The notes beneath the pieces were generated by a model. That model was not told the DNA's origin and did not search any database. It was given only the letters and a program-made list of their open reading frames with translations. From the NCBI GenBank assembly GCA_963576735.1, contig CAUYWD010000155.1, forward strand, positions 1 to 64,000: a stretch of DNA of 64,000 nucleotides. Direction: 5' to 3'. How positions within the stretch are numbered: the first letter of the stretch is position 1; every line of letters starts with the position of its first letter. Origin of the DNA: Bedellia somnulentella. Lineage: Eukaryota > Arthropoda > Insecta > Lepidoptera > Bedelliidae. The translations under genes and the position numbers were made by a program. This document shows positions 1-10,998 of this stretch, piece by piece.

Positions 1-1097
1 AGGTTGTTAGTGATGGGTCTCCAACCGCATCGCCCAATAATCCCTTTAAAGCCCCAATACCGTTAGTCGCCTCTTATGTACACCCACCGGAAGAAATGGG
101 ATAGTGCTATTGTAAGCCGACACTACACAGCTACACCAAACAGTTTATCATATTTTTTCGACATTGATACAGTTTAATAAAATGCTACATCTTTAGCATT
201 ATGATACATATCCTATAGCTTTCCTAATAGTGTAGTTTTCTTATTGTGAAAGAATGTTTATGATCGGTTCAGTGTTTCCGAAGATTAGCCCTTACACACA
301 AACAAACTTACAAACTATGCTTCTTTATAATATGAGTACATACATACACACATACATATACTCATGACTATAAAGGATTAGGTGGGGTAACTAGAGGTTT
401 AGAATTAAAAAAGATTGTAAAAGTAATGTTGTTGGTGAACTTCCACCGCATCGACCAAAATTTACTTATAAGGCCAGAATACCCTTAATCGCCTCTTACG
501 AACACCCGTGAGAAGGAATAAGATAGCGCTATTCTAAGCTAACAATACATAGCATATAATATTAATACATACATAAATATACTCACGTCCGTAAATCCAC
601 AAGGGGGTAGCCAGAGCTTCAGAGCTAGAAACACCTTAGTCACATTTGGAAGTTGATAGGGGAGAAGATGTTAGAAATAAAGTAACGTTGGTAATAGGTC
701 TCTAACCGCATCCACTTTAAAAACCCCCATTCCCTTAGTCGCCTCTTACGACACCCGTGGTTAGAAAGGGATAGTGACATTCTAAGCCGGCGCTACACGG
801 TTATTTATTTATTTATTTACATAAGGGAAACAAACAGCGGTGATACCTAAAATTATACATACATATACTCACGGCTATAATTCCCTAGAAGGGGTAGCCA
901 GAGCCAAGGAATTATAAATTCCTCAGCCATTTTTGGAAGTTAAGTAGGGAAACGGCGGTAAAATAAAGGTTTTTGGTGATGGGTCTCCAACCGCATCGCC
1001 GAAAAATCCAATAAAAAGCCCCAATACCCTTAGTCGCCTCTTACGACACCCGTAAAAAGTAAAGGGGTAGCGACATTCTAAGCCGACACTACACGGC
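1..1097 (-). repeat. Cluster of four family A elements
   Basis: Four antisense copies lie head to tail at about 1-131 (cut by the window edge), 338-553, 566-800 and 856-1097. Each runs, on the + strand, from a (CATA)n tail through the block CTCACGGCTATAA, a GGGTCTCCAACCGCATCG block and GTCGCCTCTTACG to TAAGCCGACACTACACGGC. The second and third are much more diverged than the fourth. No ORF is present. The variable-length target duplications of other copies (see 47359-47594) indicate copying through RNA. Confidence 0.85.
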
Positions 1098-1319
1098 ATA
1101 ACTTATTTATGATACACTAAAAATTATGATACACTTTTAATACAAATTAGCCTAAAAGTTTTCACCAATGAATAATAATAATATTAGTATAGATACAAAT
1201 GTCTTCGTTTAATTTTGAAATGTCCTGGTTGGAGTATCGGGTCAAAGATACCATAATATTTTATTGCTACCGGATTCATAAGGAATTTTTTATTGTGGTT
1301 CAAAGATAGATATTCTTTT

Positions 1320-1538
1320 CTCATAAATAAAAGATGTTATTAAAGGAAAGAAAAATTTCGACCTGGCGGGGTTCGAACCCGCGACCTTCGGGTATACGCC
1401 CCCGTCGCTCTGCCAACTGAGCTACAGTGTCAGTTGGCATCCAGCGCGAAATTTCTCTATCCTTTGTTTCTTTTTTACACGTTCAAGTAGTGCTTACGTT
1501 TCCTACCTCCTCCTTTAATAACATCTTTTATTTATGAG
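1320..1538 (-). repeat. Palindromic element with a tRNA-like core (copy 1)
   Basis: A perfect 28-base inverted repeat (1320-1347 against 1511-1538) encloses a tRNA-like sequence read on the minus strand at 1360-1431. The core has a clear A box (AGCTCAGTTGGCAGAGC) and B box (GGGTTCGAACCCC), but its acceptor stem pairs poorly, so it is a pseudo-tRNA. The outer motif TAATCCCCACATGAGG (1540-1555) recurs at about 19646 and, inverted, at about 45795, which marks these as parts of one repeat family. Confidence 0.65.
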
Positions 1539-1696
1539 TAATAATCCCCACATGAGGAATTTATGTCAAAAAACATTAAATTAGATATTCTTTTGTATAT
1601 ACTTTTTATAGTTAACACAGAAAGCATGTTAATTTGAAGATGTATAAGTGTTGGTTTATAACAGCACAAACTCATTTCTTTCTAAGCGAATTCAAT

Positions 1697-2590
1697 GAGG
1701 CGACATCGAGTTTTCGGACCTATTGGTGGTCATATGCGGCTGGACACCCATCACCAAAAACCTTTATTTTACCATCTTTTCCCCACTCAACTTCCAAAAG
1801 TGGCTGAGGAATTTATAATTCTTTGGCTCTGGCTACCCCTTCTAGGGAAACATAGCCGTGAGTATATGTATGTATGTATGTAGTGGTTATAAGGCGATGT
1901 GGTTTGAGACCTATGGATGGGTTGATGACTCACCGATCTTTAATTACAATTATTTTCTTATTCAATTTGGGAATTTCGTGGAAATTCCGAAGGTCTGACA
2001 AGGTTTAGGTTTAATACCGCAATTAAAAGAAGGTGGCTAGAATATTTATTTAAATAGTAATTTAAATAGTGCCGTGTAGTGCCGGCTTAGAATGTCGCTA
2101 CCCCTTTCTACCCACGGGTGTCGTAAGAGGCGACTAAGGGTATTGGGGCTTTTTATTGGATTTTTGGGCGATGCGGTTGGAGACCCATCACCAAAAACCT
2201 TTATTTTACGATCTTTTCCTCACTAAACTTCCAAAAGTGGCTGAGGAATTTATAATTCCTTAGCTCTGGCTACCCCTTCTAGGGAATTATAGCCGTGAGT
2301 ATATGTATGTATGTAGTAATTAGTTGTTTAGTGCCGGCTTAGAAGCTGTGCAGTGCCGGCTTAGAATAGTACTACCCCATTTCTTCCGGTGGGTGTACGT
2401 AAAACGCAACTAACGGTATTGGGGCTTTTAATCGATTCTTGGGCGATGTGGTTGGAGACCCACCACAAATAACCTTTATTCACCATATTTTCCCCACAAA
2501 ACTTCCAAAAGTGGCTCAGGATTTATTTAATTCCCTAGCTCTGGCTACCCCTTCAAGGGATATATAGCCGTGAGTATGTGTATGCATGTA
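1697..2590 (+). repeat. Cluster of three family A elements, sense
   Basis: Copies lie at about 1697-1881 (5' part lost or scrambled), 2070-2315 (full, from GCCGTGTAGTGCCGGCTTAG to the (TATG)n tail) and 2326-2590. The last copy has a doubled 5' end, with GCCGGCTTAGAA present twice within 30 bases. The stretch 1882-2069 between them shows nothing recognisable. Confidence 0.8.
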
Positions 2591-2818
2591 ATAAAATGTA
2601 TCGGTATTTTCTTCTGTATTTTTCTTGTCTTTAATGTTAACGATTGTACAGTCGCCATCAGATATATCGGAGCGGCCGAGGTACTCAAATATATCTAAGC
2701 AGCAATAAATTCCAATAAATTCTTTACGGTACATAAGATCAATAATATCTGAACATCCAATTCGCCACAAATATATGAGCAGTGGGTTTTCAATTAAATC
2801 TAAACACACGACTCGTCA
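2591..2818 (-). other. Coding-like fragment, possible exon or pseudogene
   Basis: The minus strand is open from just after a TGA at 2818-2816 down to the family A tail at 2590. It encodes a composition unlike the repeats around it (for example LIENPLLIYLWRIG and YCCLDIFEYLGRSDISDG). A second frame upstream (to about 2852, after a good TTCAG acceptor) reads plausibly as far as the TGA, so a one-base frameshift may have broken a longer exon. I do not recognise the protein. Confidence 0.3.
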
Positions 2819-3091
2819 AATTTTTCTGCTCAGACAGGGTGATCATAAATATCTGAACATTTAAGGAAAATAAACCTTAAAGCACTAGGCATACAGTTTA
2901 AATGTAATAGTACAGTTGAATTGAATTTTTCTTTTACAAAATGAGTACGTATACAAAATATAAATCTGCGAAAAGCAACTTTACAGTCTTGTAACAAGAG
3001 ACACATTTGAATAAAATATTTGGCAATTTACAAAAACGGTAACATAACTGTCACTGCATGTTTATCAAATATTCACAGATTTATTATTCTA

Positions 3092-3122
3092 CTAGCTGTG
3101 CCCGCGACTTCGTTCGCGTGAT
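3092..3122 (+). repeat. Helitron-like terminal fragment
   Basis: The sequence ACTAGCTGTGCCCGCGACTT begins a terminus very common in lepidopteran genomes. Its partner end (GTGCGAAGCTGGGACGATCC then ACTAGT) is seen at about 7120-7145. The CTAG end suits non-autonomous Helitrons. The ends may belong to different copies. Confidence 0.4.
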
Positions 3123-3468
3123 TGTCGAGAACAAAAAAACGTCGTTTAGTTAAGAGTATATCACCTTTTTGAAATAAAATAAAGAACCAATGAAATCTAA
3201 TGCGCACACTTATTGTGATGTAGGAACTATTGAGTATTTTATAATGATATTTAATTAATTACAGTAGCCATTATCCAGTTGAAATAATAAAAGGTCGTAA
3301 CTGTGTGTATCTCATTTGAATTAGTGTTTATTTAGATACAGTTACAGGGTTAGCCGAAGATTAAGGATCGCTACCTTGTACGATCCTAGCAGATCTGCAT
3401 AATGCATCAATATATTTATAAAGCCCTTTTGTTTTTAACACTTCGGAATTTTGCACATAGATCATATA

Positions 3469-3595
3469 TCAATCCCGCCCGATTTCGGCCACAGCAAGTT
3501 CTGGTATCCGGCTATTAAGAGTGTGTTCATGTGCTCTCATGTGACTGACATAGCCAATCTTTCCGACAAATGTTCTATGACGTATGTTGAAAAAT
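3469..3595 (-). pseudogene. C-terminal fragment of a LINE ORF with a C2H2-like end
   Basis: The minus strand reads RTFVGKIGYVSHMRAHEH and continues to a TGA at 3471-3469. This resembles the zinc-finger-like C-terminus found in several insect non-LTR retrotransposon ORF2 proteins. Upstream coding sequence is not recognisable, so it is a short remnant. The surrounding 2820-3900 has no other feature I can support apart from the Helitron-like end at 3092. Confidence 0.4.
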
Positions 3596-3904
3596 CAGTA
3601 CCCCTCCAATATATAGGTAGTTATTATTGATGGCCGCAGGTGGTCGGGCCTTGAGCTCATCACTCTTTGCTTCGAGCTCATCACGTCTTTTCCTTCCGAA
3701 AAGAAATATTAACCGGTTGACAGGAAGGGGGTGAAAACTAAATTACTAAATTTCACTCAAGAAAGAATAAAACAAACGGGGTAAGCTAAATAAAACCGCT
3801 CAAAAAAGGTACTTTACTATTATTAGGGTTTACGGTTGTTGGTTGTACTATGATAATACATTGAATTAAATCGATTTATCAGTGGCATAATATGCACTGT
3901 AGTA

Positions 3905-4151
3905 GCTGTGTAGTGTCGGCTTAGAATAGCACTACCCCATTTCTTCCGGTGGATGTACGTAAGAGGCGACTAACGGTATTGGGGGTTTTTAAGGGATTTT
4001 TGGGCGATGCGGTTGGAGACCCATTACCAACAACCTTTATTTTACCATCTTTTCCCCACTCAATTTTCCAAAAGTGGCTGAGGAATTTCTAATTCCTTAG
4101 CTCAGGCTACCCCTTCTAGGGATTTATAGTCGTGAGTATATGTATGTATGT
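3905..4151 (+). repeat. Family A element, sense
   Basis: Near-complete copy of the subfamily beginning GCTGTGTAGTGTCGGCTTAG and ending in GCCGTGAGTATATGTATG, with a (TATG)n tail. Confidence 0.85.
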
Positions 4152-4259
4152 ATAATATGCAAATATAACTAAATTAAGGTTAGTCACTAAGGTCACTACA
4201 TCATTTTAGTGTTAAAAAAAGTAGAACTTAAAAGATGTCTTATGTTTCTGGTGTTTAAT

Positions 4260-4504
4260 ACATACATACATACATATTCTCACGCCGTTAGTTTCCATTG
4301 GGGTAGGCAGAGACTATCGATCGCCACTTTGTACTTGACACTTTTTTTATCGCCAATGTGGAAGGTAATGTTAGTAGAGGACGACCTCGGAGGACAGATT
4401 TGGATCAAATAGAAAACGTGCTCAAAAAGGCAGGTGTCCGCAGTATGAAGAATAAAAGAGCATGTATGAAAAGATTGATGGATGTAAACGAAGCCAGAGA
4501 GGTT
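4260..4504. mobile_element. Twin-primed (5'-inverted) LINE D insertion
   Basis: The left part (4260 to about 4334) is the antisense 3' end of LINE D: (CATA)n tail, TCTCACGCCGTTAG, GGGTAGGCAGAGACTATCG. The right part (about 4353-4504) is the immediately upstream LINE D segment in the opposite, sense orientation, encoding GRPRRTDLDQIENVL. The whole is bounded by an 11-base duplication TGGTGTTTAAT (4249-4259 and 4505-4515). This is the arrangement expected of twin priming during target-primed reverse transcription. Confidence 0.8.
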
Positions 4505-4515
4505 TGGTGTTTAAT

Positions 4516-5940
4516 GTAGACCAAAATTCAGTTTTTTATTATAAACGTTCACGAAAACTGGTTGTGAAGTGACGTGCATTTGAAGAATGGCTAAGAATTT
4601 CAAAATTATGCTCACCAAATTGGATTTATTAATAGGCAGACTATTTACATAATATATTAATATTAATAAGCCTAATTTAAGAAACTAAGTAAAGATAATA
4701 TTTAAAAGCATTTCAGTTATTTTCATAGTCGGCGAATTCACTTGATATTGGCAGCTTGTATTAATTTCGCCTAGCTTGTTTTCTGTAGCTTCTATTACTT
4801 TAACCGACTTTAAAATAAGGGGTTAAAGGGGCTAAAAAAATGCAAATTTTATTTTTGCTTTATTTTATTTTGGTTCTTTATTTTATTTTTGCACAACGCC
4901 ATCTATCGGACTTTGGATTCCAACTATCAACATTAGTTCTATATTTAGACTTAAGATGTCGTTGCAAGTACTATACTGAATTGCGTAACGTAATATTTTT
5001 CTTCTTGAACTCACAAAATTAATCATATCTTTTGATAGAGTGAACCGATTTCGATGAAACAAAAACTAAGTTATACCTCAAGTTACGTTTAATTTTTGTA
5101 TATAAACATTTTCAGCATTAAATTCGTAGATTTTACGTTTTGCGCGCACAAACAAACATATAAACAGACAAACAGACAAACAGACAAAAAATTTAAAAAT
5201 GATGGAAATGGGTTCTGTTACTTATCTGTTCACACGCTGGCTATTTTTTTTTTCAATTTCTTCAATGTACAAAAATTACTTTTCTACAGATTTATTATAT
5301 GTATAGATACTTATAGATTGGCAATACAAAGACGATAGGCGAAACCAAAAAAAAGTACAACGGTGTGCGTAAATGAGTGTGTATGCGTGTAATGTAATTG
5401 TAATATTATGATGACAGAAGATATTTTTTATCATATATTTGCATTGGAAACTTTGGTTTAAGATCTATAATAAAGCATATAGACTGGTAATTATTACGGT
5501 CTCAATTTGGACATAAATGGCTGAATTTTTATGTTTGCCAAAGAATTTGTATTTGATTTAGATTCTGTGGTGTTAAATATTAATAACTTTATCAAAAATC
5601 ACCAAAGTTAAGACTTAAATAACCAGAATTGACGAAAATAATCAATTATTTTCTTTCATGTTTTATGCCAAAACCGTTGTAGGCTGTTATCGTGTCCGTG
5701 AGAGGTCCTGCTTTTGTTGACGTTTGTCACTTACTGCCAATCTGTGTGCTTCTATATCTATGGTAATATTAAAGCCAAATTAAAATAGGTACGAATGCTT
5801 TACAATATTTCATCAGTCATTGTCAGTCACCATGGCCTAGCGGTTTAGTAATTAGAAATCTATACTTATAATAAATCTGTAGCGAGGTCAATTCTGTACA
5901 TGAAATATATTTTCAAAATAACTATCGGGGGGTGATTAGT
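4516..5940. other. AT-rich stretch without recognised genes
   Basis: Short open frames only. It holds an ACAAACAGAC microsatellite-like run at about 5150-5190, typical of degraded insect repeats. I see no exon with splice sites and no element ends. Confidence 0.4.
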
Positions 5941-6175
5941 GATCGATACTGATGCCACAAATGCAATCAGTAAAATTTTTGTCTGTCTGTCTGTCTGTCT
6001 GTCGGTTTGTATGTTCCTTATGGAAACAAGAACTACTCGACGGATTTTAACGAAACTTGGTACAATTATTTTCCATACTCCTGCACAGGTTTTTGTATAC
6101 TTTCCAGCAGAGTAGTAAAGGGGAATTTTGGGAAAACGGGAGAAGTTAATACATTTTTTAAGCTTCCGTCGCATG
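5941..6175 (-). repeat. Degenerate dispersed repeat with (GTCT)n run
   Basis: The motif ACTACTCGACGGATTTTAAC and a (GTCT)n run at about 5982-6003 are typical of dispersed lepidopteran repeats. The minus-strand frame across it has no recognisable domain. Confidence 0.3.
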
Positions 6176-6454
6176 TGCAGCCTTAATGGTTAAACTTACA
6201 TAGAAATTATGTATGACGGAAATATTCTTCATAAAATTATCTAAAAAAAATCCTCAACAGTTTATGTCTATCTTTTACGGTTGACTCACAATAACACGTG
6301 TAATTCCTGATAGCTTAGCAGTTCGGAACATTCTGATTATATTTGTTTACTCTTACGTTTGTAAACCTCTCACTCAACCCTAATTTAAAAAAAGTAACAT
6401 TATTACCTATTCAATAAAAAAAGAATCATAGAAATCGGTAAAGAAACACCGAAA

Positions 6455-7145
6455 TTATACATAAAATAAGCCATCGCGCCCGTGACCAAAACCGAATCGT
6501 TACTAATTTACATATAACATACTAGATGGCGCCAGTAATTGCATCCTACAACACGTAATGATTTATTTTTTAGATTGTTATAAATACTTCATAGCGTTTT
6601 ATTCCAAAATTTGCTCTTTAATGCAAATACTGAACCGTTCATTAAAGCGCATTAAAAATCACCAAACTACACTGTTTAGGGAGTGCTATAAATTTAATAA
6701 ATTGAAAACATTGCGCTGAATTTCACAATGCTTGAGCAGTGACTAAAGAAAGAAACCTCAGATATTTAAAAAACAACGCTACCCGTGTTATACATAAAAT
6801 AAGCCATCGCGCCCATGACCAAAACCAAAATTTTTACTAATTTACTTATAACATACTAGATGGCGCCAGTAGTTGCATCCTACAACACGTAATGATTTAT
6901 TTTTTAGATTGTTATAAATACTTCATAGCGTTTTATTCCAAAATTTGCTATTAAACGGAAATACTGAACCGTTCATTAAAGCGCATTCTAAATCACCAAA
7001 CTACACTGTTTAGGGAGTGCTATAAATTTAATAAATTGAAAACATTGCGCTGAATTTCATAATGCTTGAGCAGTGACTGAAGAAAGAAACCTCAGATATT
7101 TAAAAAAACAACGCTACCCGTGCGAAGCTGGGACGATCCACTAGT
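6455..7145. repeat. Two tandem 333-bp units ending at a Helitron-like terminus
   Basis: The block starting TTATACATAAAATAAGCCAT at 6455 is repeated almost unchanged from 6788 (period 333). A third fragment starts at about 7145 (ATGAAATAAGCCATCGC). The second unit ends with GCTACCCGTGCGAAGCTGGG and ACTAGT, which looks like the hairpin and CTAG 3' end of a Helitron. The first unit lacks this terminal segment, as if units were joined head to tail. Confidence 0.5.
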
Positions 7146-7610
7146 ACATGAAATAAGCCATCGCTCGCACGTAAATACTGAATCATGCTATAAGGATTTA
7201 TTTTTGTGTAACGGTTGCGCGGGCAAATGATAGCCGTGAGTATGTGACGTACTATATGATGTATATGTCGTAGAATGATTTGATTTTGCAAAAATCCGGA
7301 TAATTAGACAACGGTTATAATATTTTCTAATCTTACTAGGTTTTTTGCGTAAAAACTAGTTGGTTTAGTAAGATTGTACTTCTTTAATGCTGATTGGCTG
7401 ATTTCTGATTGCTCGCCTACACTTATTCTGATTGGTTCGTCATTGTGGTATTGAGAAATTATAGCTAGAGTTATAAAGGGTAAGAAATGACAATACTTAT
7501 TTGATACTAGGAATTGAATATTTTTTTTACTCTTTTGTTGGAGGAAAATTACAATCACGTTCGGACATATTATACACAGATCAAGTTACCCCAAAATAAG
7601 TAACACATGT

Positions 7611-7965
7611 TGAAAGGGAGCAGCCCTTGTGCGTCTGCTCCACGTCCACAAAGTCGGTTCCGCCTTGTAGTGCCTCTCGAAGGTGGTTGTTGGTGGTAGA
7701 AAATAACAACAATTTACTTGACTTGGGTTTATTGCGTCTTGACACTATTACAGTATATATAAATGTTAATATAATAAATCTTCTCGTCTTCTCCGTGTCT
7801 TCATATGGTGAAGGTGATGGAATAAGGGGGGAGTTGAGCCGGTATCGATGTTTATATACGCGAAGCTGTTTTTCTCCTTTTTGATGGCGCTTGACGTGAC
7901 TGGCGCGCCTCTGGATTGCTCATGTTTGAGCCCGTTAAAGCACTTGGATCCAAGTGGCTTTAACA
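7611..7965 (-). repeat. 3' LTR of the BEL/Pao element
   Basis: Direct repeat of 12173-12527. It starts TGTTAAAGCCACTTGG on the minus strand and ends CCCTTTCA. The copies are almost identical, with one G/C difference near 7831. Confidence 0.85.
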
Positions 7966-8183
7966 TACTGGGGGGCCATTGAAGACGAGTCTTCAATCAA
8001 ACTTCCACCTCTCTCCAGTTGTCGCGGTAGGTCTGGTGGCTCTTGCTTGGTGAGTGACCTGCCGAGGAGAAAGTGCCTTGGTGTGAGAACTGCCAAATCA
8101 TTTGGGAGGAGGAAGAGAGGGGAGAGGTAGGTCAAGTTTAGGATGACCTCAACCCGAGCAAAAAAGGGAAGATAGTTCCTCAT
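7966..8183 (-). pseudogene. BEL/Pao pol C-terminal remnant
   Basis: The minus frame reads LAVLTPRHFLLGRSL. This matches the LTPxHFLxGRxL motif found downstream of the integrase core in BEL/Pao polyproteins. It is followed by DLPRQLERG, also typical of that region. The catalytic domains upstream are absent: the stretch between this remnant and the gag-protease stop at 8791 (about 600 bases) codes for nothing I recognise. An internal deletion therefore removed most of pol. Confidence 0.6.
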
Positions 8184-8790
8184 ATGTGAGGTGGGTGTTA
8201 CCCATATATTAAATTAAATTGGGCTAGCTGAATGCCAGCCTCTGTGCTTCAATTGTTATTGAAGAAAGGATGCGTAAGCCAGAGTAAGATTAATAAAAAT
8301 CATGAACACTAGCAACTACACAAATGAAATAATTAAATTTAAAATAAATAGTTAAGTTACTAATGGCAACGAAATGTGTTCGTTGGCATGAAATATTTTC
8401 CTGGGCTTTCCCCTAAAGAAAATAAAGTATAAAGAAAATGATGATGACCATAGTGATGATGATGATGACCATGGTGATTGATCATCGCGCTGATTCAAAT
8501 ACATTTGATAAAAGAATCTAAAAAATAATAATACCAAAGTTCAAAGTCGATGAACTTGTAAGGTCAACTACCTCGATGTCAATGACCTTTAGGTAGTCAG
8601 CTGTTTACTGTACCTAGAAGGAAGACATAAATAGTGAACAATGTGAATGATCCATGTGTAGGATGTTATAAAGTGTATAAGTGTATATGTATTGTATAAA
8701 ATAAAATATTTGTATATGAATGTAAATTAAAAGTAACCCATAAACAATTGTTGAATGTTTGTTGTGTATGAATTCATTCAACTTAGGTTA

Positions 8791-10998
8791 TTAATAACCA
8801 ATTCGTTTTGGTAAGGTGTAAATATCACCAAGACGGTAATCTGGTGCCTTGAGTGGGCTGAGAGGACAGAAACGTCTGGTTTTTAGTCTATGAGTTCTAG
8901 TTAACTTGGTAAAAGAACTGCTACTAACAAAATTACAAGTTTGTGAATTTTGTGGTAATGAATGGGAAATCTTGCCAGCTATAATCCAGCCTAGCTGTGA
9001 ATGATGCAGCATGGGTAGGCCTGGACCTAAGGTGAGCCTTTCGGAGCCAAGTAGATCCCAGAATAGATCGCCTCCAATCATAATGTCAACCTTTAGTGGT
9101 TGATTGAATTGAGGATCAGCTAATGTGATAGCTGAGGGAAGAGTGATATTTGAAACATCAATGGCTTCATTAGAATGCCTTTTTGCTATGGAAGGCAACA
9201 CCAAAAAGGTGTGAAGATGTGAGTATGTGCCAGTGCGGGCACGAATTAACGCTGAACACTGATGTGGTCTCAGGTTAAGAGAGGTGTTCCCAACGCCTGC
9301 AACACTGTTGTGTATTGATGGTGTGGAAGCTAACTTAAGGCGATTCCTTAAGTCAGCGGAAAGAAAAGAGTAGTCAGAGCCGCTATCTAGCAAGCATCTG
9401 ACTGTCTCCACCTTACCATTTTGGGGATTGATGATGTCAATCATGGCAGTGGAGCGAATGATCCCTGAAGGGGAAATTGGAGGACTGAGAGAAAGCGACT
9501 GAGGCATTGAAGTGACAGGATGTGATGATGGAGCAACATCATTTTGAAGAGGGGGAGAGCTGTGTAGCAGAGTGTGATGGCGTCCACCACACTTACGACA
9601 GTCTCCATAGGGACACTTGGCAACCATATGGTCAGACCGAAGGCAATTTGTGCAAACCTTAAGCCCAGTGACCCTACTCTGTCTGTCAGCCAATGTGAGC
9701 TTTCTGAAACGTAAACATCGGAACAGTAAATGTTTACCCTTGCAAAGGGGGCACTTGAAATTAGTATTGGTTGTAACTGTTGATGCTAGAGTGGCATTAG
9801 GTAAACGTGAGGGCAATTGAGGATTGCTAGCCTCATCACTTACCTTACCTGAAGTGGAAACAATAAAGGCTTGAGGTGGATTTATTGTTTGTTTAATATG
9901 ATTGTTACTATGATAGTGTTTTAAATCATGATTATTGTTATTATGACTGTTATTTGAGCCCTGTGATGTGTTAACCCTTACCTTACTTTGAGGTAATGTC
10001 TCTAAAATGTCAGCTCTTATCTTTAAAAATTCTTTTAAGTCATTAAAGGTTGGCAACTCTGAATGAAGATTACCTTTGTATTCTTCCCATTTGACATTGG
10101 TATTTTGATCAAACTTTGAGGAAGCTAAATAAATTAAAATAGAATCCCAGTGTTGAACTGGTTGACCTAAAGTCTGTAAAGCCCTAACATTCTTGGTGAT
10201 GTGATCACTTAAAAACCTAAGAGACTTGTCTGATTCACTCTGCATAACCTTGAGATTAAAAAGTGCACTAAGATGATTATTAACTAATTGTTTTGTATTG
10301 TTATACCTTTCACATAATATATTCCATGCTTCTACATAATTGAAATCAGATACCTCAAGATTTGCTATAACCCTGGCTGCTTCACCTTGTAGGTATGAAC
10401 AGAGGTAATGAAATTTATGAATAGGTTTAATATGATTATTATTGTGAATTAATGATTCAAATGTATCTCTGAATTCAAGCCATTTGAAGTATGAACCATC
10501 AAACTTAGGTATAGTGATTTCAGGTAGCCTAAACCCCATTGTGCCTTGACCATTACAGTGGCATGGATGGGAGGCCTTTGACCCTTCAGTGGCATCTTGG
10601 AATTGGTCTGCAGGTTTGTTGACACCGAGCAGATTTCGTGCCTTCACAATACAAGAACAGAATTCATTTGATATGAGTTCTCTTTCATCTAATTCATAAT
10701 CTAAGTTACTAAAATTGAGAGCTTCCATTTGTGATTGCAGGTGTTCAAATTGAGAGTTTAACTCCAAGAACTTATCTAGCTTTAATGATAACATCTGTTC
10801 ATCCCTTGATGACAATGGATGGGATTCACAAGATTCTAATAGATTAAATAAATATTTCTTAAATTGGGTTATTTGCCCTTTGATGGAACTGCGTTTATAA
10901 CTGAGTGCAGTATATTCCTCACTAATCACTTTAGCAGGGCTAGAACCTCTGCTGTGTTGTGAAGTCATTGGTTTGAGAGTTGACTGACTGTCTGTCAT
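8791..10998 (-). CDS. BEL/Pao Gag-protease polyprotein
   Basis: A 735-residue intact frame starts at the ATG at 10998 (MTDSQSTLKP); the in-frame codons before it are not ATG. From about residue 160 to 310 it has the DUF1759-type Gag region of BEL/Pao elements (FDGSYFKWLEFRDTFESL, later SALFNLK). About 415-480 holds Cys/His knuckles (CPLCKGKH, CTNCLRSDHMVAKCP, CRKCGGRHH). At about 534 is the DUF1758 aspartic protease motif LLDSGSDYSFLS. The frame stops after GDIYTLPKRIGY, where a complete element would continue into reverse transcriptase. The product would form particle cores and process them. The intact frame in a pol-deleted element suggests a recent deletion or use in trans. Confidence 0.85.
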   Translation of the reverse strand: MTDSQSTLKPMTSQHSRGSSPAKVISEEYTALSYKRSSIKGQITQFKKYLFNLLESCESHPLSSRDEQMLSLKLDKFLELNSQFEHLQSQMEALNFSNLDYELDERELISNEFCSCIVKARNLLGVNKPADQFQDATEGSKASHPCHCNGQGTMGFRLPEITIPKFDGSYFKWLEFRDTFESLIHNNNHIKPIHKFHYLCSYLQGEAARVIANLEVSDFNYVEAWNILCERYNNTKQLVNNHLSALFNLKVMQSESDKSLRFLSDHITKNVRALQTLGQPVQHWDSILIYLASSKFDQNTNVKWEEYKGNLHSELPTFNDLKEFLKIRADILETLPQSKVRVNTSQGSNNSHNNNNHDLKHYHSNNHIKQTINPPQAFIVSTSGKVSDEASNPQLPSRLPNATLASTVTTNTNFKCPLCKGKHLLFRCLRFRKLTLADRQSRVTGLKVCTNCLRSDHMVAKCPYGDCRKCGGRHHTLLHSSPPLQNDVAPSSHPVTSMPQSLSLSPPISPSGIIRSTAMIDIINPQNGKVETVRCLLDSGSDYSFLSADLRNRLKLASTPSIHNSVAGVGNTSLNLRPHQCSALIRARTGTYSHLHTFLVLPSIAKRHSNEAIDVSNITLPSAITLADPQFNQPLKVDIMIGGDLFWDLLGSERLTLGPGLPMLHHSQLGWIIAGKISHSLPQNSQTCNFVSSSSFTKLTRTHRLKTRRFCPLSPLKAPDYRLGDIYTLPKRIGY

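Noticed and set aside
1360..1431. A functional tRNA gene
   Set aside because: The acceptor stem mispairs at three positions and it sits inside a repeat seen elsewhere.
7608..7610. LTR extending three bases further to TGTTG
   Set aside because: The partner LTR differs there; the shared TG...CA unit ends at 7611.
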